From: Cylindrodendrum hubeiense
Taxonomy: Eukaryota; Ascomycota; Sordariomycetes; Hypocreales; Nectriaceae
NCBI GenBank assembly: GCA_014621425.1
Contig: JAANBB010000014.1
Coordinates: forward strand, 124,001 to 188,000
Reading direction: 5' to 3'
Length of the DNA: 64,000 nucleotides
The translations under genes and the position numbers were made by a program. Below are positions 26,162 through 37,150 of the stretch, piece by piece. The notes below the pieces were generated by a model that did not search any database, had not been told where the DNA came from, and saw only the letters and a list, made by a program, of their open reading frames with translations. Each line of letters begins with the position of its first letter. The first letter of the stretch is position 1.

Positions 26162-28795
26162 CTAAATCCCAAAATGAACATATGGAACCCAATGCAGTGG
26201 TGCATCCTCACACAGTTCCACGTTTCTCGGATTTCTCACTGTAGGTGGGCATGAACGCGCCTGTCCTGTTACTATCGGGACATCGTTACCTTGCAGTACC
26301 GCCATCCGATTGGCTGCTCTAGATATATTATCCAGAGTCCACGACTCACGAAGTTTGATCATTGCGTGATGAAGGCCTTCGCTGACGGATTCGTCAGTCA
26401 TATTCTGTTCCTGCACCCATTTGTATGTTGTAGCCGCAGCTTCGACACACGTCTTGTCGTTCACCCCCCACAGGGTCCCGACGACATGCCGGAAGCCAGC
26501 AATCTGATATGCGGCAATCAGATGAATTGCCTCGTCGATGAGCTCTTCGTTCCTGACTCGGCCAGTTCCACAGGCGGAGAGGTAGGCGAGAAATGGTCTG
26601 CGACTTTGGAAGTTGGTTTCAAAGATGTCAGCCACTTCTAGTGGCCCGCCGCGCAAAATTAAAGAGCTCCTCGACGGATCTGTCGAGTCGGTTTCTCCGT
26701 GGCCAGCAAAATGGAATATGTCGCAGTCGTTTAAAGCAGCCAGGACATCTTCTCGGCAGGGCTGAGGCTTGCATACTTGCAGCTGCATGGAGTTACACAG
26801 CCCATCCAACCTGCTCATTTCCAGCGGCACAAATGGAAGATCCATCTGACCTGGTGTTTTCTCCATACCAACTAGCACAGCCTTTGCTGTCCCTTGCTTC
26901 ATTGACAAAGTGGCACGCTTCTTCCGGCCTTGCATGAGCGCCCTGACAGAGGAGCTATACGATGAGATGACCCGGTCTAGGACGGTGTCGGAGCCGCTGG
27001 AGTGATACCCTGCAGCGTGGATAGGAAATCTGGCGAGAGGGCCGGTAGGAATCCACCACACGCGAGGTGGGCGACCATCGGGCTTCTTGGAGAAACCCAA
27101 TGCATCGAGGACTGGCTTTGCAATTGTGTCCCACAGCCACTCTAACAATTGCGTGTCTACCAATTCGGGATTTACCATAGCCTCTGTGCGGGATTCAATG
27201 TCACTGTTGCTCAGATCGAGGAGCGGTATAGACTTGAGCTCGTGCTTATCGATGATCAACGCATCACACCGGTGTTTGGTCACGTTGATGATGACGATTG
27301 GTCCTTCAGCGCCAGCAACCTTGAAGCCATCCTCGGACGGGGCCATGAGAAATCGATCAAAGTCAGGTAAACTCCGAATAATCTGGATCTTTTGGTCGAG
27401 TTTCTGGGCCGCATCGTGACGTTGACTGGCTTGAGATGTTAGTGCTGCCGGGTTGGTGAGATCGACTCGACGGGCGGGAGTATCAAGCTGATCCCGAAGA
27501 CTGATATATTCTTCTGCCACTTTGGGGTGCTTTTGCTGGAGATCAGAGAGATCGGAGCGCATTCCGTATAGGTCATTAATGATGACCCCGCGGCCTATCT
27601 CGAGAAGTCGGATTGCCTCATACGGCGATGCTTTGGCGTCCAAAGCGATCGCAGCTGCAAAGGTCCCAAGGCCGTAAAACTTAGCGAGTACGTGTTGCTT
27701 GTCTGAGTTTTCAAGAGCGAGAGGTGTGATGAGAGCAAAGATAGACATGGCAGTGGAGGCGGCTTGATAGGCTAGTTGCCAGTGTTCGGAATGAATATGC
27801 AATGAAAGCAAGTCATCAATGCGCTCCAGTCGATCAAGAGGAGGGGATGGAGAATGGTTGAGTGCCTCTTCGTATAGTTGAATGACTAGCTCGCGATCAG
27901 TTTCCGACCCCGTGCTCTCGTATCTGTCAAAGTATCCGAGTCCTAGGCTTCGAAGTCGCGAAGCTCGTTTTGGGTTATCCATTGGTGTTCCATTGACGGC
28001 TTCTTCAAGGTGGTCAATGGCCAGCTCTAGATCAGCTTCTACCGACTGTTCATGATATCTGTCAAGATATCCAATCCCAAGACTTTGAAATCGACCTGCC
28101 CGTTGTGGGTCATCGTTTGGTGTCAAATCAAAGGCCTCCTCCCAACGTTCAATGGCTAAGTTCAGCTCGTCTACCCATCCTGTTCTCCGGTATAGGTCAT
28201 GGTATCCCCTCGCGACATCTTCAATATGAAGCGCTGGTCCTTGACGACGCTCAGACGTCGACTCAACAGCCGCCTCATATTGCAGGTTGGCTACCTCTAG
28301 ATCGGCGATGCCCTCCATCCTGTGGTATCTGGTGCTGTATACTTGCCCGAGATCTCGATGTCGAGCAGCACGGTCTGGGTGGTCCCATGGTGTCGTTTCA
28401 CGAGTCATGTCAAGAGCATCTTCAAACATTTGAATGGCTCTCTCAAGATCAGTCTCCGCTCTTTCTCTGTCATATCGGTCGAGAAATGCACTTGCGACTT
28501 TTGCAAGATGTGACGCCCGTTCCTGAGAGTCGTTTGGCATTGCCTCAAGGGCCTCTTCAAGATATTGAATTGCCAATTCTAGATCAGCCAGTGTCCCTTT
28601 ACTGCGGTATCTGCTCTGATAACTAGTTCCGAGGGTTTGAAGTTGAGATGGTCGTTCTGGATGATCTTTAGGCATTGTTTCGAGAGCCTTCTGCAAATAT
28701 TCCAAGGTTCCCCTGTCAGATGAGGTCTGCAGTTCATCTTCGTACCCTTGGAGAACTGTGCCTAGGCCTGACATGTCTCCTGCATCCCGGTCCAT
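26162..28795 (-). CDS. TPR-CHAT protein (caspase-like protease candidate)
   Basis: Single exon, 877 residues. Residues 1-330 are six to seven TPR-like units of about 50 residues following the pattern DLE-AI-Y-EEAL-ATP-D-P-RA-L--LG--Y--RY. Residues 330-530 are helical. The CHAT domain occupies about 560-877: FHFAGHGETD places the catalytic His at 699, and AYLSACGTGR the catalytic Cys at 742; GTLWGVND and the C-terminal WVPYVHFG are also typical. CHAT domains are caspase-fold proteases related to separase; in bacteria TPR-CHAT proteins act in defence and cell death (for example the Csx29 subunit), and in fungi CHAT domains occur in NLR-like and TPR proteins. Proteolysis is inferred from the intact dyad. 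Targets are unknown. No NACHT or NB-ARC module is present. Confidence 0.88.
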   Translation of the reverse strand: MDRDAGDMSGLGTVLQGYEDELQTSSDRGTLEYLQKALETMPKDHPERPSQLQTLGTSYQSRYRSKGTLADLELAIQYLEEALEAMPNDSQERASHLAKVASAFLDRYDRERAETDLERAIQMFEDALDMTRETTPWDHPDRAARHRDLGQVYSTRYHRMEGIADLEVANLQYEAAVESTSERRQGPALHIEDVARGYHDLYRRTGWVDELNLAIERWEEAFDLTPNDDPQRAGRFQSLGIGYLDRYHEQSVEADLELAIDHLEEAVNGTPMDNPKRASRLRSLGLGYFDRYESTGSETDRELVIQLYEEALNHSPSPPLDRLERIDDLLSLHIHSEHWQLAYQAASTAMSIFALITPLALENSDKQHVLAKFYGLGTFAAAIALDAKASPYEAIRLLEIGRGVIINDLYGMRSDLSDLQQKHPKVAEEYISLRDQLDTPARRVDLTNPAALTSQASQRHDAAQKLDQKIQIIRSLPDFDRFLMAPSEDGFKVAGAEGPIVIINVTKHRCDALIIDKHELKSIPLLDLSNSDIESRTEAMVNPELVDTQLLEWLWDTIAKPVLDALGFSKKPDGRPPRVWWIPTGPLARFPIHAAGYHSSGSDTVLDRVISSYSSSVRALMQGRKKRATLSMKQGTAKAVLVGMEKTPGQMDLPFVPLEMSRLDGLCNSMQLQVCKPQPCREDVLAALNDCDIFHFAGHGETDSTDPSRSSLILRGGPLEVADIFETNFQSRRPFLAYLSACGTGRVRNEELIDEAIHLIAAYQIAGFRHVVGTLWGVNDKTCVEAAATTYKWVQEQNMTDESVSEGLHHAMIKLRESWTLDNISRAANRMAVLQGNDVPIVTGQARSCPPTVRNPRNVELCEDAPLHWVPYVHFGI

Positions 28796-29599
28796 TGTCC
28801 CGATTGATTGGCGATATTCTCGTTATTTGGGGAAAGGTGACCAGCGCTGAAGGTTTCCTTAACGGAATGGTAGAGATAAGACCCGCGTCCCTCGCTTGTC
28901 TTGCATTGGCTAGAAATAAATGATGGCTAATCTAGTGTTACTTAAATTGGTGATTATCCTGGAGCATCAGGATCTTGTCATACTTAGTCTATTGATGAGT
29001 TGTAAACGCTTGTTCATGGGAGCTAACCGGTTTAAATAAAAATGTCGGATTATGTGGCCTGTACCGCCTGATCTTTGCGGCCTAACGAGGACTTTGGGCG
29101 ATGGTCTAGGAGCGCCTTTACCCAATTCCCCGCAGCGTGGTGCTGACACGAATGCGCTCGTAATTGGGGCAGTGTTGGGGTGCCAACACGGAACGCCACG
29201 GCATGGCTCACAGTGAGTACTGCGCCTTGGTGTTATGAGACTGCCGCACGGCAAGGCTTTCCACAGAAGCAGACTAGAGTTAGCTGGTGCAGCGGTGCAG
29301 GGGAAGAAAAATAAGCCTTGTGCCGTATTGTGTGGGCGGTGTGCCTCTGATAAGTAAAAGGACGATTGGGATTGTACCTAGAGAAATCGGTGGACAACAG
29401 AGACTTTAAAATCATTTGATTGAACATTTTAGGGGCTGTAATGCGTTGATCGCATTGTGCTCGTATCCCTCCTCACGTTCTTGAAGCTCCGTTGTGAGCT
29501 GCTGCGCTGATTTCCTTCGCAACCGGATCTCCCTCAACTCAGTATGGAAATCGGATGGATGGCATCTAGGAGATAGCTCACCTCAGGCATCAACCACAG

Positions 29600-29647
29600 C
29601 CGAGTACAAACACGGCCAAGTACAAACGCGGTCAAGTATACAAGACC
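29600..29647 (+). repeat. 16-bp minisatellite, three units
   Basis: Units CCGAGTACAAACACGG, CCAAGTACAAACGCGG and TCAAGTATACAAGACC stand head to tail; units 1 and 2 differ at two positions and the third is degenerate. Confidence 0.7.
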
Positions 29648-29690
29648 CACGCGCGCTTGACGATAAAGCCTTGACGATAAAGTCTCTCGG
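29630..29690 (+). repeat. dispersed direct repeat, copy B (right of the CHAT gene)
   Basis: Matches copy A (26063..26106) from GGTCAAGT to TCGG, but carries an extra 14-17 bp caused by an internal duplication of TTGACGATAAAG. Confidence 0.6.
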
Positions 29691-29870
29691 TCAAATGAGC
29701 CGACGGTGCCGATCATGAGCTTCATGCAAGATAAGGGTGGGGCGTTTTCCCCGCATATTTACGCCACGGCGCTTGATAAATATCACTCCACCGACATTCG
29801 TTTTATAAACATGCTTCGCAGCCGGCAGCCCCTTAGAGCCCAGTGATTTGTTTTCGAATTTGGCCTATTG

Positions 29871-32214
29871 ATGGAGGAAACCCGCCAAGCCAAGCGGGCG
29901 CGTCTGGCCTGCGAGCCTTGTCGGTGCGGCGTCCTTGCATGCGTCTTCGCGCGGTAAACTGACTGGAGATAGCCGGAAGAAGTCGAAATGTCCCGGCGAA
30001 AGACCGAGCTGTTCCAGCTGTAAGCGGCTTGGGCAACCATGTGCTTACACACCGGCAAACATGGTTCGTCACCAGCGATAAGAACCACCACGGTCGTGAT
30101 CGCTGATCTGTTCCTTAGGAGGATAGAATTCACCTCATAGAGGGGAAGCTGGATCAGTTGATTCAGCAGCTCAGGTACGCTGTCTGTCACCTGATCACGG
30201 AACTATATCCTAACTTAGATCTCGCAGTCCTCCTGCTACGGGACCCAGCCAGGCAGGACCCAGTCAGGCAGTATCATCGTACCCGGCGCCAAGCAGAGCA
30301 TCAAATGATTCCGTCGACGAGTCTATGTTTTCTAGGGGTGGAAGGCGAGAAGAAAATCTCAGGTACGATAAAACAAACCAAAATATAGACTCTTGGATAC
30401 TCAAAGAACCACCAGTAGCAATCTTAACCTCAAAGATGCAAGTCCGGAGAACTTTGGCCAGTTGTATCTTACCTGGTGCCATAGCCAACCAATCGCCCTG
30501 TTCAGACCGGATACATTCCTGGAAACTCTCCACACACGGGAGCTGGAACTTCTTCTCGCACTAAAGGCTCTCAGTCTTCGGTTTCCTCCAGGGACGCTTA
30601 GTCTTCAAAAGCAAGAACAGTTGGATGCTATGGCCAAGCTTTCCCGGCGCCGCGCCATGGATAGGGTTACAGATGGCCATGTCGAACTGTCGACATTGCA
30701 GACCTTGTGTATCCTGAGCATAATTGATTTTACAGGTAACAAGGCATCTACAGAAGACATGTTATATATGCTGACTACTTTGAATAGATGGAAGAGTCGT
30801 TCAAGCTGACTTGAATCTTTCCATGGCAAGTCATTTTGCACAAAGTCTCCAACCCAGCAGCACAATGAGCGATTCCGAAGAAACTCTTGACTGTATTCGA
30901 AGCATCCTCATGCTACAGCGACTCCAAGGGTGCATTTTCCCCGGCGCCAGACTGGCAAGCGTCTCGCCAATGATACACAATGGATTCCCAGTTGCCGGCC
31001 ATGCCAAGTTCTGCAAATCACCTGAGCCCGCTGTACTGGCCCGAACCTACGTCGACAGTCAGATGACGACAGGAATTCTGGGGCATACGAAGTTGGTCAG
31101 CGAAATATGGCAAATGGCCCGGAAATATGCTGCATATCGAGTTGGACCAGATGAGTTGCCGCCCTGGAATTCTCACTCCGACTACTCTTGCATTATGCAG
31201 GGTCACATGGACATAGACTCGCTCGTCCCGACTAAATATCGCTTTTCTTCCGATAGATTTGGAGATCATAATGCAGAGGAGTTGCATAAGCGGCGCGACT
31301 ACTGGGGAGCGTGGCTATTCATCCAGCTGATCTATGCGGCTATTCCATGCTTGCTGAACCACCCGTTTTTGTTATCCATGCGGCTCCGAAACTTTCGCCA
31401 CACGATGCCGCAGTCGTTTATTTATCAGTCGTACGAACTCATTATGCGCCATACGGGCTGGATGATTTATTTCATTGACCTCATGGAGAAGAAATCCTTT
31501 GTGGTGTCTGATCCGGCTCTGGCTCATTGCGTTGGAATAGTCGCAACGATTCATTTGCAGCATAGCTTCGTCGAAGATCTTTCGCTTCGGGGCAGGGCTC
31601 AAGCTGGATTTGAAAAATGCATGAAATTTCTTCGTCGTATGGGGACCATTTGGCCGAGCATTGCTATAATGGTATGTCTCGACCTAAGTTTGAGATGCCC
31701 ATGGCTCTAACACTGAATTACCTAGGCACAAAATTTGTTAAAACTGCAAGCTAGTATCACATTGGCTCATTCACCTAGCTCCCGTGGCACAGAAGATGAT
31801 CCGCAGGGTGACTTCTCAATCGACGCACAACTGCTCTGGGATATCTTGATCTACGAACAAGCAGGGCGCCACAACGCAGCAGTGGACCAGTCCATGTTTG
31901 GAGAGTCATTGAAAGGCGAGACAGCACATAGTGAAAACGATTTAAGCTTGGCTGCAGCCAATCTGGTGGGATCTGCTGGTATCTCAGGCCACAAAACGGT
32001 CCCCGCGAAATACGTAGTGCCTCCATATGCCCCAAGCGAGGGTGGTACGCCACCGAGGATGACTGATCAACGGACTCCTGCGGCGGACAGAGTGGTGGAA
32101 ACCCGGGTGTTTGAAGGACTAGGAGCGCCTCGCGATCACGATAGCTTCCTCCAAGCCAGTGACTTCAACAAGGCCATTGAGAATTGGTGGGACTTTGATT
32201 ATGTCAATCAATAA
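29871..32214 (+). CDS. Zn2Cys6 transcription factor with fungal_trans domain
   Basis: Seven exons: 29871..29923, 29973..30063, 30119..30174, 30219..30362, 30407..30735, 30788..31671, 31726..32214; introns of 44-55 bp, total 681 residues. The first two exons rejoin to the zinc cluster ACEPCRRKKSKC then CSSCKRLGQPC (C-x2-C-x6-C ... C-x2-C-x6-C). A short coiled coil (EDRIHLIEGKLDQLIQQL) follows, as usual for dimerisation. The middle homology region appears around residues 190-560 (TLCILSIIDFTDGRVVQADL, LGHTKLVSEIWQMARKY). It is a nuclear activator or repressor that likely binds paired CGG half-sites. The P450 540 bp downstream in the same direction is a plausible target. Confidence 0.85.
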
Positions 32215-32756
32215 TATTTCCTGGCTTCTGGATATTGTCCATGCCATGATCGCCATACTGCGTCTGCCTGGAGACCTTGTCATTGGCCTTCCGCTCGTGT
32301 TGGAGAACCATTGAGATTAGCTGATTACGCGTAGAATGGTATCCTCGACCTATAAAACTGCTTTACCGAGTGGCCCATTCAAGAATAGAGCGCATATTGT
32401 ATGTCACATGCCATGGCGTTGGCGGAGCGGAGCAAACTCGGCGTCGCGCGGCATCCAATGGGTATCTGCTTATTCCGAATTTCCGATCCGTCCAAAAACC
32501 CCTAGCATCAGAACGGATTAATTGGGAGCGCCAGGAGAAAATCAACGGAATCCGGCCCGACGGGATTGAAAATGAGGAGGCGGCTTCAATCATCAACTAC
32601 CGAAGCGCGGGGAACCTGTCGGATATTTTCGTGATTGGCCTGATTTACAACACCTTTCCCCCTCCCCCATGGGGTTTATCATCTGGGGTACGTTCGCCCT
32701 GCATCCCCGTCGTCATTTGCAATTGCTGTCTTCTTCCTTTTTCTTGAGCCCTCAAA
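32215..32756. other. intergenic region upstream of the P450
   Basis: Presumed P450 promoter with scattered CGG triplets (for example near 32512 and 32550) and a pyrimidine-rich leader before the ATG. Confidence 0.45.
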
Positions 32757-34420
32757 ATGTTGGAAGCCGAGAAATTGTACCTGCTGCTAGGGGCCATTTC
32801 CGCTTGGATCTTGGTTTCCCTCGTGAGAAACGTTTTCGCGTCTGGTGTTCGAGACCTCCCGGGGCCATTACTTGCCAAGTTTACCAACCTTTACAGGCTT
32901 GTGGATGTCTCAAAGGGTTACAACCACGTATCACTTGTCAAGCTGCATGAAAGCTGTGGTGACAATGTACGATTTGGTCCTCGGGTTGTCAGTGTTCGAA
33001 ATCCCAAGGATGTGAATAAGATTTACGGGCTCAAGGGGGGATACGTCAAGGTATGTGCTCGCAATCAAGCAGAGAATGGCACGCACTAACCACATTCTCG
33101 GAAATAGAGCGACTTTTACGCTGTCCAGCAACAGCTCGCCAACGGAAAAGCGACGCAGACATTGTTTACAACCCTAGACGAGGCATTTCATGCCAAAATC
33201 AAGCGACCGGTTGCGAATGCATACTCAATGACAACATTAACCGATTACGAACCCCTCGTAGACCGAACAATCCTGGCGCTGTTTCACCAGCTGGAGAACC
33301 GGTATGCCCGCACGGGGCGCGATTGTCCTATATTCGAATGGCTTCAGTACTACGCTTTTGACGTAATTGGAGAGGTGACGTGCAGTGAGAACTTTGGGTT
33401 CATTGAGAAAGGATGCGATGTGGGCGGCATAATCGACGCCCTCAACGTGACAATGGACTACAACGCCTTTGTTGGGCAGATCCCCTGGCTTGACCACTGG
33501 CTCAAGAAGAATCCGGTGTGGACGCGGATAGCGCAACCTACCGGTGCAGTGGCTCAATTTGCTCACAAACAACTCCTATCGAGGCTCGATGAGACGAAAG
33601 AGAAGATATCGAGTGACAGTATGGAGTCGCAGAAGCGAGATTTCGTGGACCGCTTCTTTCAGGCTAAAGAAACGCACTCGGAGATTGTTGATGATCGCCA
33701 GGTGTTTTCCTACATGGTCACAAATATGTTTGCCGGATCTGATACGACGGCCATTTCCCTGCGTGCTATAGTGTACTACACCCTAAAGCACCCGCAGGTC
33801 TATGCCAAGCTGATGTCAGAACTCGACACCGCAAAAGAAGCCGGGCAGCTTAGCATGCCTGTGACCTGGAAACAGAGCCAAACCTTACCGTATTTCGATG
33901 CTGTTGTCAAGGAAGCTCTCCGTCTTCACCCGGCGGTTGGGCTGATCCTCGAGCGAATCGTGCCCAACCAGGGTCTGCGACTCGAGTGCGGGACTGTTCT
34001 CCCTGCAGGCACCATCGTTGGCGCGTCGCCGTGGGTGATGCACCGCGACAGGTCTATATATGGGCAGGATGTTGAAAGCTTCCGTCCGGAACGATGGCTA
34101 CCGGGCGTCAACGAAGACACAGACAGCTATAACAAGCGCCTCAAGGCTATGAAAGGCGCCGATTTTACTTTTGGCAAGGGGCATAGAACATGCATCGGAA
34201 GGAACATCAGCTTGCTGGAGATTTACAAGATGCTTCCGAGTTTCTTCCTTTGCTATTCGGTATGTCGAAGTCTATTCCGAAGATTGAAATTCAAAGTCAT
34301 TAACATCAGCCTTAGGTCGAACTTACTGATCCAGATGCGACGTGGAGCCTGAAAAATTCGTGGTTTGTCAGACAGGAGGGTGTTGAGGTGAAGATAAGCG
34401 TCAGGAACAACAAGGATTGA
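32757..34420 (+). CDS. cytochrome P450 monooxygenase (pisatin-demethylase-like)
   Basis: Three exons, 32757..33050, 33108..34259, 34316..34420, giving 516 residues, normal for a fungal class II P450. An N-terminal membrane anchor (LYLLLGAISAWILVSLV) is followed by a proline hinge DLPGP. The I-helix has MFAGSDTTAI (oxygen activation), the K-helix KEALRLHP (ExxR), then FRPERW, and the haem loop FTFGKGHRTCIGRNI with the Cys thiolate. It acts at the ER with a P450 reductase. The overall sequence resembles the CYP57/pisatin-demethylase group by eye, which includes detoxifying enzymes, but the substrate is not predictable. Confidence 0.9.
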
Positions 34421-34813
34421 TGAAATAGTTACATGTACATCTAGAGAACAATGAGAGCTACCTGGGACGCAAAGTCAGTCCGGTAGATATTGCAGTGAGA
34501 TAATGCCGAGGGAGATTGCAGGGAAAATAAGTAGCGAAGCAGCTAGCCAGTCCACGTTCAATCAACTCCGTCATGGTCCATCATTTTGTCACTGAGATTT
34601 CTCACTGATTGATGACACTGTTACCCTTGACCTCCAACAAAAAGTATCGTATTATCAATGGGTTGAAAGTTATGGGACCATGTCTTCTCTTATATTATAT
34701 TGAATACTGCTCTTCTACTTTGCAATGGAGCAAGTAGATGCAGAAGCAAATTGCTCAAGAGGTACATGACAAATATTGCTACGGAAAGAAACACACCCTT
34801 AGGATGACCTAAT
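34421..34813. other. convergent intergenic region
   Basis: 3' flanks of the P450 and the transporter; nothing recognised. Confidence 0.5.
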
Positions 34814-36421
34814 TCAAGCCGACTCCTTGTGCTCAGAACCACCCAAGGTGTTCTCAATATCCTTGGACGAGACACCGTACTCATCCACCTCCTCGGTAAA
34901 GCCAAACTGTTTGCCCTTCTTCTCCGGTCCCAGGAATGTGACGAGGAAAACAAGTCCAGTGCAGGCACCAAGGAATGCACAAATAACAACAGCGTAGTCG
35001 TATCGCTTGATGCCAGTGGCCGTGGGCGAGAGAGGGTAGTACTTCTCTCCGACGGTCGACTGAATCGTGGCTGCCGGGCTTGATGCCAAGTTTCCAAGCT
35101 GATAGGCGGTACCGACGACAAAGGTTCTGATAGGCCCGGGAGACAACTCCATCAGGTGAGAAGGGATGACGCCAAAGGCACCCTGGATGAAGAATTGGAG
35201 GAAGAACGCACAGGCGGCAACTGCCGTGGTGTTCACGTAGGTATAGGGGTAGATCAGAGCTCCAGCGCACGCACAGGAGACCATGATTGTCAGACGTCGG
35301 CCGAAGATCTCAGAGAGGTAGCCCACGATGATGGCTCCGCTAATTGCACCGCAGTTCGCAATGACCTGAGTTATAGTCATCTCGTTGAGAGTAAATTCGA
35401 ATTGGTTGAGAAGCATCGTGGGGTAGAAATCTTGCGCGCCATGGGCCTGTTGAATTACTGGTTAGTTTCGGAGGTTTCAAGTGTTATCAAGCGATTGGCT
35501 TACCATAAAGTTGAAACCAGCCATGAGCAAAACCATGTAGATCAGCGTAAGCCAGTGATGCTTGATGGCCTGGCCGGCCTGGTGAACAAAGCCGCTCGTA
35601 GCAGCCGAGGCATTCTGACGGACAATCTCCCGCTCGCGATACGCCTGGGTCTCAGGGAGGTAGTATCTCCAAATGATGATGAAGACGGGAGGGCAAGCGC
35701 TGAACCAGAACAACGGTCGCCAGGCATGGACGGTTGTGCCGACTAATGCACGGGCAAAGGCAGTGGTCAATAAATATCCGACGGGGTAACCTGCCTGGAA
35801 CAGGCCCGACATGACACCACGAGCAGCCTCTGGGCAGTCTTCGAGAGCAGTTGCCACGGCGTTGCCGTAAAGACCGCCCATGGCGATGCCGAAGAGAGCG
35901 CGGCACGCCAGAAACTCGCCGTATGTGTTGCAGAAGCCCGTACCGAGCTCGAGGGCGATGAAGAGAACGTTGTTGAAGATGAAGGGCCACTTGCGGCCGA
36001 ATCGGTCAGACCAGACACCGAAGATGATGGCGCCGACGGAGCGGAACATGAGCACCAGGGTGATGCCCCAGGTGATTTCCGAGTTGAGCTTGTTGAACTC
36101 TTTCGCCAGGGGAGTGACGGTCAAGCTGACGGTGAAGAAGTCAAAGGCGTCGATAACCCAGGCACACCACGCGCACTGAAGTCAGGCTGTTAGAAATGTC
36201 TGGTCAAATGGTTGGACTGGACAAGTGCATACCATGAAAAAGGTCCATTGCTCCTTGTTGAGCATCCGCATTGCTGCAATTGGACTGATGACCTTGTCCA
36301 TCGGCGGCTTCAGAGTCGAGAACCGCGATGCAAAGTACTGACCAACCGACATGTTGTCGTCGGAATAGCCATTGAAGCCCGCCGTGTGCGCGTTGGCGCT
36401 CTTCTCTTGGTTGATAGACAT
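34814..36421 (-). CDS. MFS carboxylate transporter, JEN1-like
   Basis: Three exons, 36421..36233, 36175..35504, 35446..34814, all in frame 0, 497 residues. The first membrane helix CAWCAWVIDAFDFFTVSLT carries the D-x-F-D-F motif of the JEN1/sialate-type MFS proton symporters. FGVWSDRFGRKWPF is the loop 2-3 MFS signature, AGYPVGYLL and GYLSEIFGRRLTI mark the second half. Twelve helices are expected; both ends are cytoplasmic and polar. Yeast Jen1 and relatives carry lactate, pyruvate or dicarboxylates across the plasma membrane. It is divergent from the SDR gene and probably imports the substrate of the neighbouring pathway. Confidence 0.88.
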
Positions 36422-37150
36422 GTTGAGACTGCGTATCCTGATGAGAGCAGGCTTTGTGATGTCCCAATCGGCGGACACGCGGCGAGGTTCATATAGCTCT
36501 TTGGAATCAGCCCTGGCCAAGCCTTGATGCCTCATTCAAACTTCAGCTACATGGTGGCCACGCCGACTCGCCGTCTGACCGACCAGCCATGGGACCAGCC
36601 ATGGGACCAGGCGCCAAAGCTGGGGCACCCCCAGGTTCGCGGGGTAAAGCCGGGCTAGCATGAGTTATTGGGGGCAAGCTAGTGCGGAAAGGCTTGTGAT
36701 GAATACATACTAGTCGTTGGATGTTAGTCTTTGTCATGGTGTTGAGCGATTCATCGTTGTCGGACTATCTGTCCCGGACGAGATATGCCGAGCGAGATGG
36801 GACGGCGTTCCTTATTAGTGCAGCGCTACCCCACCCCCAACTCCCCACAAACTGGGAGGCATCATTCCTCGGCTAGACTCAACCGGGCAATTCGAGTCTG
36901 AGGATGGACAGAGACGCATGAGACGATTCATGTGACTGTTTGAATCACGCAAGCGTCCACAGCTCAATGACTAATAACGTGCCCCCAGAGCTGTCCCGGT
37001 CGCGGAAACATGCCCCACGCAAGTTTCCCCACCATAGAGCCCCCCGCTCTCACTTATTAGAAGACTGTCAGCATTCTCCATCTCACTCTTCTGCATCGTA
37101 AATCGAAACTCCAGCTCATCATTAAACCTTGAGGCGAATTAACTCTCAAG
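36422..37150. promoter_or_regulatory. divergent promoter of transporter and SDR genes
   Basis: Bidirectional promoter of about 0.7 kb. It contains TCGGACTATCTGTCCCGGAC at 36760..36779, with two direct CGG triplets 11 bases apart, a typical Zn2Cys6 arrangement, and a sequence shared with two other promoters of the cluster. A 12-bp unit GACCAGCCATGG occurs twice in tandem at 36581..36604. Confidence 0.5.
36581..36611 (+). repeat. 12-bp tandem repeat
   Basis: GACCAGCCATGG is repeated twice and followed by a partial third unit GACCAGG. Confidence 0.75.

Larger units (their letters stand above)
28796..29870. other. divergent intergenic region with short repeats
   Basis: About 1.1 kb between the CHAT gene and a Zn2Cys6 gene. 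It contains the three-unit minisatellite and repeat copy B; no gene seen. Confidence 0.5.

Noticed and set aside
24216..29190. TGCCAACACGGA shared at about 24222 and 29180
   Set aside because: Only 12 bp long with unrelated flanks; likely chance.
30363..30388. Alternative 26-bp intron in the first Zn2Cys6 gene (acceptor ATATAG)
   Set aside because: In frame but too short for a spliceosomal intron; the 44-bp version ending at 30406 was used.
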